From DUML01 sp050949905 (lineage in GTDB: Bacteria > Bacillota > Desulfitobacteriia > Desulfitobacteriales > Syntrophobotulaceae): a DNA stretch of 64,000 nucleotides. The stretch is taken from contig JBMNGP010000006.1 of the NCBI GenBank assembly GCA_050949905.1, positions 372,001 to 436,000 of the forward strand. The letters are read 5' to 3'. Shown here piece after piece: positions 8,352 to 15,525 of this stretch (its first letter is position 1; each line of letters opens with the position of its first letter). The notes below the pieces were generated by a model. It worked only from the letters and a program-made list of their open reading frames with translations, was not told the DNA's origin and made no database searches. A program made the translations under genes and the position numbers.

Positions 8352-9107
8352 TTGGAGAGTTACATAGAAAACACGATAGGTCTGTTAAAAACCGTGAATA
8401 TGCATCATGCTGCCCAAGCATTCAATGAACTTATAGAAAAATCCGTCGAAGAATCCCAAACCTGCGAAAAGTTCTTAGAAACAGTCCTTCATACAGAGAT
8501 TGACGGCCGAGAGAAAAGGAAATTCGAAAAAAGGTTGAAACAAGCCAGCTTTCCAGAATATAAGACCTTAGATGAGTTTAACCTGGACGAACAACAAACC
8601 CTTAGTCAGCGCCAATTTAATCAACTCAAAGAACTGTCCTGGCTGGAAAAAGGCTTTAATCTAATTTTTTTAGGGGCTCCCGGAGTTGGGAAGTCGCATA
8701 TTTCTGTGGGCTTAGGAATAGAAGCTTTAAACAATGGTTACAAAGTAAAGTTTATAACTATGGCCGATCTAATCCATACCTTGAAAACCCAAGAAATTTC
8801 AAGTGTCTCCCGAAACATCATCAAACGGATTCTCGATTCTGACCTGATCATCATTGACGATCTGATGTTCATGGCTATGGAGAAAAATGAAGCCAACCTC
8901 TTTTTCCAGTTAGTAAACAAGCTCTATGGACAAACCTCCATAATTATAACGTCAAACAAAGGTCCGGAAGACTGGGGGGAACTTCTCGGAGACCCCGCCA
9001 TCACAACGGCAATATTGGACCGACTTATACACAAATGCGAAATAATTAACATCCATGATATAGATAGCTATCGCATAAAACATAGACAAAAAATATTCAA
9101 GGATTAG
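8352..9107 (+). CDS. istB: IstB ATPase, IS21 transposition helper
   Basis: This 251-residue AAA+ ATPase (DnaC-like) assembles on target DNA and directs IstA. Walker A is GAPGVGKS (about 108-115) and Walker B is LIIIDDL (about 166-172). Further on are sensor-like ITSNKG and a conserved DPAITTAILDRLIH segment typical of IstB. The start is TTG at 8352, about nine bases after GGAGG, which overlaps the end of istA; translational coupling is likely. It is intact, in contrast to istA. Confidence 0.93.
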   Translation: MESYIENTIGLLKTVNMHHAAQAFNELIEKSVEESQTCEKFLETVLHTEIDGREKRKFEKRLKQASFPEYKTLDEFNLDEQQTLSQRQFNQLKELSWLEKGFNLIFLGAPGVGKSHISVGLGIEALNNGYKVKFITMADLIHTLKTQEISSVSRNIIKRILDSDLIIIDDLMFMAMEKNEANLFFQLVNKLYGQTSIIITSNKGPEDWGELLGDPAITTAILDRLIHKCEIINIHDIDSYRIKHRQKIFKD

Positions 9108-9128
9108 CAGTATGCAAAGCCCCGCCGC

Positions 9129-9179
9129 AGCGATGTGAATCTCCAGTCGGGCTACGCCCTCCTTCCGATTCACATCGCT
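9129..9179. repeat. Stem-loop near the right end of the IS21 element
   Basis: AGCGATGTGAATC at 9129-9141 is repeated exactly in inverse at 9167-9179. A smaller hairpin GGGC-TAC-GCCC lies in the 25-base loop. It lies between istB and the right inverted repeat. A short AAAGAGCT/AGCTCTTT hairpin around 9226-9245 follows it, which could stop transcription leaving the element. Confidence 0.8.
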
Positions 9180-9377
9180 ACAAAAGACTTTATGACAATA
9201 AAGATAGGCTCTAGAAATAAATAAAAAGAGCTCCAAAGCTCTTTCCAATATCCATTTATGTCAAAAATTAGGTGTAAAAAATTATTTATCGAAAACTGTA
9301 AAAACTTAATTGACATTCACAGCTTTTTTAAAATGTCACCAAGGCACAAGTGATCATACTAGAGAAATTTTGCGAAG

Positions 9378-9555
9378 ATAGGGATGTTTCTTTATTCTTA
9401 TAAATCCAAAAAAAATCCTTATAATAAGAGTTAGGGTAGTCTTTACCCAAATCTCTAAAAATAAGGATATTAATGTACTTAATTACTATTTTTTAAGACA
9501 ATGCTATTAATCACTTCAGCGAAAATAGAACCTTAAAATGTGGAAAGGGACTATA
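9378..9555. mobile_element. Short IS4-derived remnant (MITE-like)
   Basis: Positions 9403-9477 match the left end of the IS4 element at 15537-15612 at roughly 80-85 percent by eye, including AATCC, TCCTTATAAT, GGTAGTCTTT and CCCAAATCTCTAAA, up to the place where the transposase would start. Positions 9534-9554 resemble the right end of that IS4 (AATGTGGxAxAGGG). The 1.2-kb transposase interior is missing, so this looks like an internally deleted derivative. Its ends are uncertain and no target duplication was found. Confidence 0.6.
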
Positions 9556-9559
9556 ACGA

Positions 9560-9967
9560 TTAATCTGGGACAAAGATATCCGGCTGCTCGACAGCATCGT
9601 CGCTAGCTACCGCCAGTCCGATATCTCCTTGGAGGTCGGGATCGTGAACAACGGTAAAGCTTTTGCCTGTCTCAGTGGCCATTCTTTGGTATTTTTCCCG
9701 GTATTTATAGGCTAGTTCCCCGTGGATTAGCATTTTGGCGGATCTTTTATCCTGGAGCGCTTCCTCGATTTCCTGATAAACGGTATTACTCATCACTTGG
9801 GCTTTGGTTAAAGCAACCAGGACACGCTCCCGGAACTCACCCAGGAAAAGCCTTTTTTCTTCCAGTTTTAGTTCGGGAGGGCCTTGCAGGCTAACTGCGA
9901 GAGTTCTTTCCAATTCAGTTTTTTGGGCAAAATCTTTTAAGGCCTCTTGCTTAAGGTCTTTATCCAC
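9560..9967 (-). CDS. YueI-like (DUF1694) protein
   Basis: This 135-residue cytosolic protein matches the YueI/DUF1694 pattern: KLEEKRLFLGEFRERVLVALTKAQVM near the N-terminus, then a KMLIHGELAYKYREKYQ segment and a TVVHDPDLQGDIGLAVASDDAV C-terminal part. Its biochemical function is unknown. The start is GTG at 9967 behind GAAGGAGATATA. It is alone on this strand, between an IS4 remnant and an IS1634-type element. It seems complete and is probably an original chromosomal gene among insertions. Confidence 0.85.
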   Translation of the reverse strand: MDKDLKQEALKDFAQKTELERTLAVSLQGPPELKLEEKRLFLGEFRERVLVALTKAQVMSNTVYQEIEEALQDKRSAKMLIHGELAYKYREKYQRMATETGKSFTVVHDPDLQGDIGLAVASDDAVEQPDIFVPD

Positions 9968-10154
9968 TTCTATATCTCCTTCTCGGTTTTTGCTGACGGA
10001 TAGAGCCCGGCTATTCTGATTCTAGTATATCAAATAATCTCAGGATTTAGTTGGGGAAACGAGTATTTGGAATGATTTTATGCAAAGCAAAAAGTTACTT
10101 ATACTTCCAACCTATTTTCCCGTTAGTTTTACAGCTTAAATATAAACGTAAACT
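9968..10154. other. Short non-coding stretch left of the IS1634 element
   Basis: No gene is seen. It carries TTTTATGCAAAGC at 10077-10089, a 12-13 base match to the inverted repeat pair at 15432/17000. I looked here for the missing C-terminal half of the cprK-like gene in all frames of the minus strand and did not find it. Confidence 0.5.
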
Positions 10155-10284
10155 CTGAATCCCTTGCAGCTCAATGCTTTAAGGGTATATTTTTTTTATT
10201 TTAATGCATTATTATGTATAGTAATATATAGGATTATATGCTATAATATAACTGTGTATTTCACTGCCTACGGAGGTGTTTATT

Positions 10285-12027
10285 TTGAACCTTAAGCAAT
10301 CTCGCCGAAAGGATGGTAGAGTCTATCTTTCTATTGAAAAAGCTTATCGTGACAAGACTACAGGCAAGTCCAGAGCTAAAACTGTTAAGTCCCTTGGTTA
10401 CTTAGACGAACTTGCGAAAGAATACGATGATCCTATCGCCCATTTCAAAGAAGTAGCTCGCAAGATGACCGAAGAAGAAAAATCTGAGAAAAAGGTATCC
10501 TTGTCAATCAATATGGATGAAAAGCTTTCTGTCGGTACCGATAACAGAAAAAACTTCGGGTATGCCGCAATACTTAAGATTTACCATGAACTTGGTCTGG
10601 ATGTGTTTTTTAAAAATAAATCCAGGCATGAAAATTTTGAGTACAATACAAATTCCATCATGCTTTTGCTTATTGTATCCAGATTCCTTTCCCCCGGCTC
10701 CAAGAAGAAGGCTTTCGAGGAAAAAACTCGGTATTTCGAGCGCTTTAACTTTTCTTTGGCGGATGTTTATCGCTCTCTTACCCACTTTTCTAAGATTTCT
10801 AAAGAATTTCAAAGATATTTGAACGCTCAGATTGCTGCTAAATATGGGCGCAATACTAAGACTATCTATTACGATGTGACGAATTTTTATTTTGAGATTG
10901 ATCAAGCGGATGAGTTTCGTAAACATGGATTATCCAAGGAAAAACGACGCGATCCAATTGTGCAGATGGGGTTGGCTATGGATGCGGATGGTATTCCGCT
11001 GCATTATGAACTGTTTCCAGGCAATACGGTAGATAAAGAGACATTTAGACCAGTCATTGGTGAAGTGAGAAGAAACTATGATACCGGCAGGGTTATTGTT
11101 GTTGCTGACATGGGGATTATAACGGGAGATAATATTTTTTATCTTCAAGGCAAGGACAAAGGAAAAAATTTTAATGGCTATGTTTTTAGTTTTTCGGTTA
11201 GAGGCGGTACTAAGGAGTTTAAAGAGTTTGTCCTCTCTGCTAAAGGCTATGTAGGCAAAGATGGCAAGCCTGTTGATGAGGACACTGATTTTAAGATTAA
11301 AAGCAGGATAATTGCCCGGGATATCAATGTGACGCTCTCTAGCGGAAAAAAAGTTAAGAAAACGGTGTATGAAAAGCAGGTAGTTTTCTGGGCAAGAAAA
11401 TATGCTTTGAAGGCTCAGGCAGAGCGTGAAGAAGTTTTGAAAAAGGCTTATGATCTCGCTTCTAATCCTCAAAAATATACGAAGGCCACTTCTTACGGCG
11501 CGGCCAAGTATGTGAAGAATCTGAAGTTTGATGAAAAGACTGGGGAAATTCTTAAAGTTAAAGAGCGTCCTGTCTTCGATTCCGAGAGAGTAGCTGAAGA
11601 AGCAAAGTATGATGGCTACTACGCTATTGTCACCAGTGAATTGGATATGTCTGATATTGAAGTGATTGAGACTTACCGCGGTCTTTGGGAGATTGAAGAG
11701 ACTTTTCGCGTGACTAAAGGGGTACTGGAAACTCGGCCGGTTTATGTGTCACTTCAGGATCATATTAATGCTCACTTTCTGACTTGTTTCATAGCCCTTA
11801 CTATTATGCGAATTATGCAAAAGAAAACCGGCAAACTTTATTCTGCCGAAAGAATTGTTGAATGTCTGAATAAGATCTCCTGTTCCAATGAGCATGAAAA
11901 TATCTATTTGTTTGATTACAGAAGTGAGATTTCTGATGCGATTGGCGATGCTCTGGGAATTGATTTTACGAATAAGAGACTTCGTCTTGGTGATATTAAA
12001 AAAATTTTGGCGCAGGCCAAAAAATGA
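10285..12027 (+). CDS. IS1634-family transposase
   Basis: The protein is about 580 residues, typical for this IS4-superfamily branch. The N-terminus (RRKDGRVYLSIEKAYRDK) is the usual family opening. Acidic residues of the DDE core can be placed at TIYYDVTNFYFE (around 197), VVADMGIITGDN (around 280) and the Y-x2-LWEIEETFRVTK motif (around 470). TTG at 10285 is preferred because GGAGG lies eight bases upstream; a GTG at 10276 overlaps that site. The gene appears intact. Codon use and GC look lower than in the flanking metabolic genes. Confidence 0.9.
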   Translation: MNLKQSRRKDGRVYLSIEKAYRDKTTGKSRAKTVKSLGYLDELAKEYDDPIAHFKEVARKMTEEEKSEKKVSLSINMDEKLSVGTDNRKNFGYAAILKIYHELGLDVFFKNKSRHENFEYNTNSIMLLLIVSRFLSPGSKKKAFEEKTRYFERFNFSLADVYRSLTHFSKISKEFQRYLNAQIAAKYGRNTKTIYYDVTNFYFEIDQADEFRKHGLSKEKRRDPIVQMGLAMDADGIPLHYELFPGNTVDKETFRPVIGEVRRNYDTGRVIVVADMGIITGDNIFYLQGKDKGKNFNGYVFSFSVRGGTKEFKEFVLSAKGYVGKDGKPVDEDTDFKIKSRIIARDINVTLSSGKKVKKTVYEKQVVFWARKYALKAQAEREEVLKKAYDLASNPQKYTKATSYGAAKYVKNLKFDEKTGEILKVKERPVFDSERVAEEAKYDGYYAIVTSELDMSDIEVIETYRGLWEIEETFRVTKGVLETRPVYVSLQDHINAHFLTCFIALTIMRIMQKKTGKLYSAERIVECLNKISCSNEHENIYLFDYRSEISDAIGDALGIDFTNKRLRLGDIKKILAQAKK

Positions 12028-12063
12028 GGTATTACACTACATATTTATGACAAAACTAAAAGA

Positions 12064-12104
12064 CCGCTATCCCGCTAGTATCAGGGGATTGCGGCCGTTT
12101 TTTT
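12064..12104 (+). terminator. Terminator at the 3' end of the IS1634 transposase
   Basis: An imperfect stem CCGC-ATCCC pairs with GGGAT-GCGG around a 10-base loop and is followed by CCG and seven T's. It lies 37 bases after the transposase stop, still inside the element. Confidence 0.65.
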
Positions 12105-12126
12105 GTAGATTTGCTGCAAAAGTCAG

Positions 12127-12336
12127 GTTACTATGACCATCATCTGTTCCCATGCTTACTTCCAGACATCCCGATTGTACATACATAAGGGAATTAAATT
12201 CCGTGCCCTGAGCAAGCACAATACTTCCTTTAGAAAACGAACGCATATTGCCAAGGTGAAGATACTTTTCCAAGCGATCCACTCGATTAAATGACTCGGG
12301 AAGGATCGTTCCCGGTATCTTAATACAGTCACCCAT
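12127..12336 (-). pseudogene. cprK: Truncated CprK-like (CRP/FNR family) regulator
   Basis: The reading frame starts with ATG at 12336 behind GAGGAGAGGAATACA. Its first 70 residues resemble the N-terminus of CprK, the halophenol-sensing activator of Desulfitobacterium: ILPESFNRVDRLEKYLHLG, SFSKGSIVLAQGTEFNSLMYV and EVSMGTDDGHSNLTF align with the effector-binding beta-barrel. At about 12126 the IS1634 element begins, and the frame continues only a few residues into IS sequence. The central helix and the DNA-binding helix-turn-helix are absent and were not found beyond the IS, so this cannot work as a regulator. It is divergent from the trigger-factor gene, as in known cpr clusters. Confidence 0.82.
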
Positions 12337-12510
12337 TGTATTCCTCTCCTCTAAGACTAATAATGATGATGGTGGTCAATTTGCTCTTGATACAGGAAAT
12401 TATTTTAATGTGAAAGGATTTAAGATATTTGCATATGCTAAAGTCTCTTGATTTTCACTGTGATAAGATAAAAGCAGATTCTGCCAAACCATTAGATAGG
12501 AGTCCTATTA

Positions 12511-13347
12511 ATGCATTACTTTCAGCTTGGTCAATATAAGGGGCTGGAGATTACACCTCAATCCATGTACACCGAAGCGGATTTAGACGCTGCTGTCATT
12601 GAAACTATTCTAAACCTCGCGGATCAGTGGTCTAAAAACAATATGGCCGTTCAGGAAGGAGATATCGTTTCCATCAGCATTAATGCCGACTATGACGGCC
12701 TGCCGGTTCCGGAACTTGATATAGCCAACCTGAAATATAGGGTTGGAGAAGAGAGAATGTACCCTGAATTTAAAAAAGTTATTGGGAAAAAGAAAGGTGA
12801 TTGCTTTCAAATGGCCATTAAATTTCCCCAAAGTAGTCCGATTCTAGCGGCAGCGGGGAAAATAGTTAACTTTATGGCTACTGTTCTTGAAGTATATCCC
12901 TCTAAACCGATTAATATCACCGACGACATTGCCCGTCAAATCGATCCTGATGTATCAAGTCTGGATGCCCTAAAAGCCAAAATCCGTCGGTCCATTGAGT
13001 ACAACTACCAACAAGCAATCAGGGAAAATAATATCCAGGGTGTAATGGAAGTGATCCTTAAAAATAGTACTCACATTCTTGATCAGGAAGAACTTGCTGC
13101 AACAACAGAGCAAATTGCCCACCAGATCCTCCAAAATGAGATCTTTACACAGAATCCTCATATGAAAACATTAACAGAATCTAAAACTGATCATTATTTT
13201 TATGAAGACTGCCGCCATTTAGCCGAGCAGCAGATCCTGATAAACTTAATGTTTAGAGAAGTGGCCAGACTAGAAAACTTCAATCCCGCTGATTATGAAA
13301 AGATTACAAATCACCTGCTGCAATGGAATCTTGCCAAAGAATCATAA
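12511..13347 (+). CDS. cprT: Trigger-factor-like folding chaperone of the dehalogenase cluster (CprT/PceT-like)
   Basis: This 278-residue protein resembles trigger factor without its N-terminal ribosome-binding domain, as in PceT and CprT. Residues about 30-130 are FKBP-type peptidyl-prolyl isomerase-like (GDIVSISINADYDG ... RVGEERMYPEFKKVIGKKKGD). The rest is the helical chaperone arm (DDIARQIDPDVSSLDALKAKIRRSIEY). Such proteins bind the Tat signal of the dehalogenase precursor and help cofactor loading before export. The start is ATG behind TAGGAGTCCTATTA. It faces the rdhBA operon and is followed by a strong terminator. It appears intact. Confidence 0.88.
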   Translation: MHYFQLGQYKGLEITPQSMYTEADLDAAVIETILNLADQWSKNNMAVQEGDIVSISINADYDGLPVPELDIANLKYRVGEERMYPEFKKVIGKKKGDCFQMAIKFPQSSPILAAAGKIVNFMATVLEVYPSKPINITDDIARQIDPDVSSLDALKAKIRRSIEYNYQQAIRENNIQGVMEVILKNSTHILDQEELAATTEQIAHQILQNEIFTQNPHMKTLTESKTDHYFYEDCRHLAEQQILINLMFREVARLENFNPADYEKITNHLLQWNLAKES

Positions 13348-13421
13348 AGTAATTTGATATAATTGTCTATATCATAGCATAGTATCAAATGTAAAAACAC
13401 AAAACAAAAACTGCAGTCTGT

Positions 13422-13457
13422 TTAGCGGCGAGAGGTAACCTCCGCCGCTAATTTTTT
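13422..13457 (+). terminator. Rho-independent terminator after cprT
   Basis: TTAGCGGCG-a-GAGG pairs with CCTCCGCCGCTAA around a TAA loop, with one bulged A, and is followed by ATTTTTT. On the opposite strand the T's come later, so it probably serves mainly cprT; it may also slow readthrough from rdhA. Confidence 0.85.
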
Positions 13458-13502
13458 ACAATCTTATCAAAGGCTCGATCTCATCATGAGGGCTTCAACT
13501 GA

Positions 13503-14870
13503 TTAATGATTGCCCGGCAGTCCATATCTTTCCGGCCACTCCAGCCACCATTTATATTTCTCAATTTGCTCGTCACCGTAACCAAACATATCGTCAATTT
13601 GTTTAAGAAGTTTGGCTGAACTCTGTCCTTTGCTGCCAATCCAAGTACCGGCGGTATGGAACCAGGATTCCTCTTTGGAGTTCCAGGGGCAGACTTTCAT
13701 ACAACGGCCACAGGAAGAACCATCTTTATTGGTTGCCCGGAATTCCGTGCATTTTTTAAAATCACTGTTCCAACGAAGATAACCATTATACTCAACCATG
13801 TCCCGATCATGTGTAATGGCACCAGCAGGACAATTATCCGCACATTTCTTACATACCCTGCAAAAATCCAATAACCCGAAATCAATAGGTTTATCGGGCA
13901 CAAGTGGTAAATCCGTAGTAACAGCTGCAACTTTATGACGGAAACCCAAGCGAGGATGTACTGTACAATCTCCTGTCCTGGATAGCTCTCCAAGTCCGGC
14001 AGCAATAATGCAGGGATCCATGACTGCCGCATAGTTGGTAAAGTGATGAGCCCTGGCATTATAACCCAGGTTACGAATATATTTAGCCAGGATTACCGCT
14101 ATTACCCCTGTTGTGTGATAGGACCGCATAGACTGGGCGGCGCTGATACCGTCATAGCCCGTAGACGCCAGCATAGTCTCCAGATGCTGGTCGATCATAA
14201 CCACAATCACATACGGGAGGCGCTCCGTCACCGGAATCGATTTTGACAGATCATCCTTCAATAAATCGTCCTGGCTGGGCGCTTTATGCGTATAGTAAGC
14301 GTAAGTCGGCATTTTGCCTATTCCAACCTCATCCGCCCGCAGAAAATAAGCACAGTCTTTAATATGTTGGGACATTTGCTCCGGATCAGGGATGGGCAAT
14401 TTTTCCGCCGCGGGCTGTCCGCTGACCATCTGATCGGGAGCGAGTGACATGGCGAATGAAGCAATAGCATTATTGAAAGGATGCTTCATGACAAAATGGT
14501 AGTGATAAAAAGCCCTTTGCGCCTCAGGCGAGTATTTGCCGCGGTTTGCCAAAAAGAAACCCTGATCAGCTTCATGGTATGGTTGAATAGGGCCAACAAT
14601 CTTGCTAGTTCCCAACCACTCCTCATTATGTTCAACAAATTTGACAGTGGCGCCGCTATAATCGACTTTAGGATGAATCTTGGACTTAGCACCATTTTGC
14701 GGCCCCGAAACATTGGCAACTGCCTCGGCGGCTTCAGCCGGTAATGCTTTAATCGCCCCAACCATTCCTGCAGTTAGAGCAGAGGCCACCCCTGCCTTTA
14801 GAAACTTGCGACGGTTCATCCGCAACCCCTGATTCTGTTGATTTACTTCTTGATCCGAAGATCTAAACAT
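13503..14870 (-). CDS. rdhA: Reductive dehalogenase catalytic subunit, CprA type
   Basis: The protein (455 residues from the chosen start) is an exported corrinoid/iron-sulfur enzyme that removes halogen from organohalides as terminal electron acceptor. It has a Tat signal MNRRKFLKAG (about 18-27) with a hydrophobic stretch ending at ALPAEA. The core contains the corrinoid-domain text YDGISAAQSMRSYHTTG and NLGYNARAHH. The C-terminus has two Fe-S motifs: FCRVCKKCADNCP (C-x2-C-x2-C-x3-C) and C-x12-C-x2-C-x3-C ending CMKVCP. By memory it is closest to CprA (ortho-chlorophenol dehalogenases) rather than PceA. ATG at 14870 follows AGAGGTGAAATTG and leaves 13 nt after rdhB; an upstream ATG has no ribosome binding site. 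The true substrate cannot be read from sequence. Confidence 0.95.
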   Translation of the reverse strand: MFRSSDQEVNQQNQGLRMNRRKFLKAGVASALTAGMVGAIKALPAEAAEAVANVSGPQNGAKSKIHPKVDYSGATVKFVEHNEEWLGTSKIVGPIQPYHEADQGFFLANRGKYSPEAQRAFYHYHFVMKHPFNNAIASFAMSLAPDQMVSGQPAAEKLPIPDPEQMSQHIKDCAYFLRADEVGIGKMPTYAYYTHKAPSQDDLLKDDLSKSIPVTERLPYVIVVMIDQHLETMLASTGYDGISAAQSMRSYHTTGVIAVILAKYIRNLGYNARAHHFTNYAAVMDPCIIAAGLGELSRTGDCTVHPRLGFRHKVAAVTTDLPLVPDKPIDFGLLDFCRVCKKCADNCPAGAITHDRDMVEYNGYLRWNSDFKKCTEFRATNKDGSSCGRCMKVCPWNSKEESWFHTAGTWIGSKGQSSAKLLKQIDDMFGYGDEQIEKYKWWLEWPERYGLPGNH

Positions 14871-14883
14871 CAATTTCACCTCT

Positions 14884-15201
14884 TTATGCCTTTGCGTTTG
14901 CATCAATTTCTTTTACCTTTTGTGTTTTACCTATAAAACCTAAAAACCTAGCCAGTATAACGGCCAAAATTACCGACAAACCGAGAAACAGAAAGATAGC
15001 CGTACTAGTTGCTTTCACGTGCCCTACTCTTGAATTAATATAGACAAATGAAACTCCTATTCCTGTAATCGCATACCACAGAACGTATAAAGCCCAAATC
15101 AGTACTGTCTTCCATTTCAAGTCCTGCTTAGCCCGTGGTTGAATAAAAAGAATACCTGCCAAAAACAAAATTCCGGCTAAGAACACCAGAAAAGTCCCCA
15201 T
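14884..15201 (-). CDS. rdhB: Reductive dehalogenase membrane anchor, CprB type
   Basis: This 105-residue integral membrane protein has three predicted hydrophobic helices (FLVFLAGILFLAGILF, VLIWALYVLWYAITGIGVSF, STAIFLFLGLSVILAVILA), as in RdhB proteins thought to hold RdhA on the outer face of the membrane. It lies directly upstream of rdhA, the B-A order of cpr operons and not the A-B order of pce. The start is the ATG at 15201 because GAGGAGGTG lies six bases upstream; an in-frame start six codons earlier lies upstream of that site. No cprC, cprD, cprE or cprZ homologue is present nearby. Confidence 0.92.
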   Translation of the reverse strand: MGTFLVFLAGILFLAGILFIQPRAKQDLKWKTVLIWALYVLWYAITGIGVSFVYINSRVGHVKATSTAIFLFLGLSVILAVILARFLGFIGKTQKVKEIDANAKA

Positions 15202-15282
15202 TGTTTTCACCTCCTCCATGAAAATTTGGATACCAACAGTCTATCCAGGCTGCTAAGGTTTCCAATGTACTCTTTTGAATAC

Positions 15283-15325
15283 AATATAGCATTAAATAAA
15301 AAAACATTAATTTAGCATGCATTAA
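15283..15325 (-). promoter_or_regulatory. Promoter of rdhBA with a dehalobox-like CprK site
   Basis: TTAGCATGCATTAA at 15312-15325 fits the dehalobox pattern TTAAT-N4-ATTAA, with the right half perfect and the left half 3 of 5. On the minus strand a -10 hexamer TATATT lies at 15288-15283. A start about seven bases further on (near 15276) puts the centre of the box (15318.5) about 42 bases upstream, the class II activator position used by CprK. The leader to rdhB would be about 75 bases. Confidence 0.75.
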
Positions 15326-15431
15326 GCTGTTTTTGATTATCAACTAGGCAAAATATTTATTTAAAATACCACAAAAAAACCGCTATTTGTCTCACTTTCA
15401 GTAGACAAATAAATTAAAAATACCATATTAC

Positions 15432-15450
15432 ATCATTAGCTTTGCATAAA
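15432..15450 (-). repeat. 19-bp repeat, inverse copy of 17000-17018
   Basis: Read on the minus strand this is TTTATGCAAAGCTAATGAT, identical to the plus strand at 17000-17018. In both places a further, less exact match ending AATATGGTA follows. The two copies face each other across the IS4 element. Confidence 0.8.
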
Positions 15451-15525
15451 GCATTTTAATTTTTGTCAACAAGCATCTGTGTCAGTAATTCAAAGTATTC
15501 TGTCAAAAACTGAAGATATTCTTAA

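Larger units (their letters stand above)
6585..9321 (+). mobile_element. Complete IS21-family insertion sequence with 5-bp target duplication
   Basis: The left end starts TGTAGATGATAAACTG and the right end, read inversely, starts TGTGAATGTCAATTAAG. The two ends align base for base over 49 positions without a gap, sharing CGATAAATAA and a terminal TTTTACA, and both begin with TGT as in the IS21 family. GCTTT is found directly on both sides (6580-6584 and 9322-9326), giving a 5-bp target duplication. Inside are istA (frameshifted) and istB plus a 3' stem-loop. Total length is 2737 bp. Confidence 0.93.
10155..12126 (+). mobile_element. IS1634-type insertion sequence
   Basis: The element contains one large transposase gene. 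Candidate terminal inverted repeats are CTGAATCCCTTGCAGC at 10155-10170 and, inversely, CTGACTTTTGCAGC ending at 12126; TTGCAGC is exact. The resulting length (1972 bp) fits the family. A TATAAT-like box around 10242 precedes the gene. No matching target duplication flanks the ends, suggesting that one side was altered by an adjacent deletion. On its right it cuts into a cprK-like gene. Confidence 0.7.

Noticed and set aside
10077..10100. GTTACT near 10094 as a target duplication matching GTTACT right of the IS1634 end
   Set aside because: The bases following 10099 do not match the IS right end inversely, so the shared six bases are probably chance.
10504..11472. Two long minus-strand ORFs inside the IS1634 transposase
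   Set aside because: They are antisense shadows of the transposase frame with low-complexity composition.
12067..12126. Continuation of the cprK frame into the IS
   Set aside because: The last residues come from IS1634 end sequence and do not resemble CprK; the gene is treated as ending at the IS boundary.
12337..12510. A second dehalobox between cprK and cprT
   Set aside because: TTTTAATGTGAAAGG and ATTTAAGATATTTG were considered, but neither has two TTAAT-type half sites at the right spacing.
15202..15525. Cobalamin riboswitch upstream of rdhB
   Set aside because: No B12-box (GCCACTG) or matching helices were seen; control is better explained by the dehalobox.
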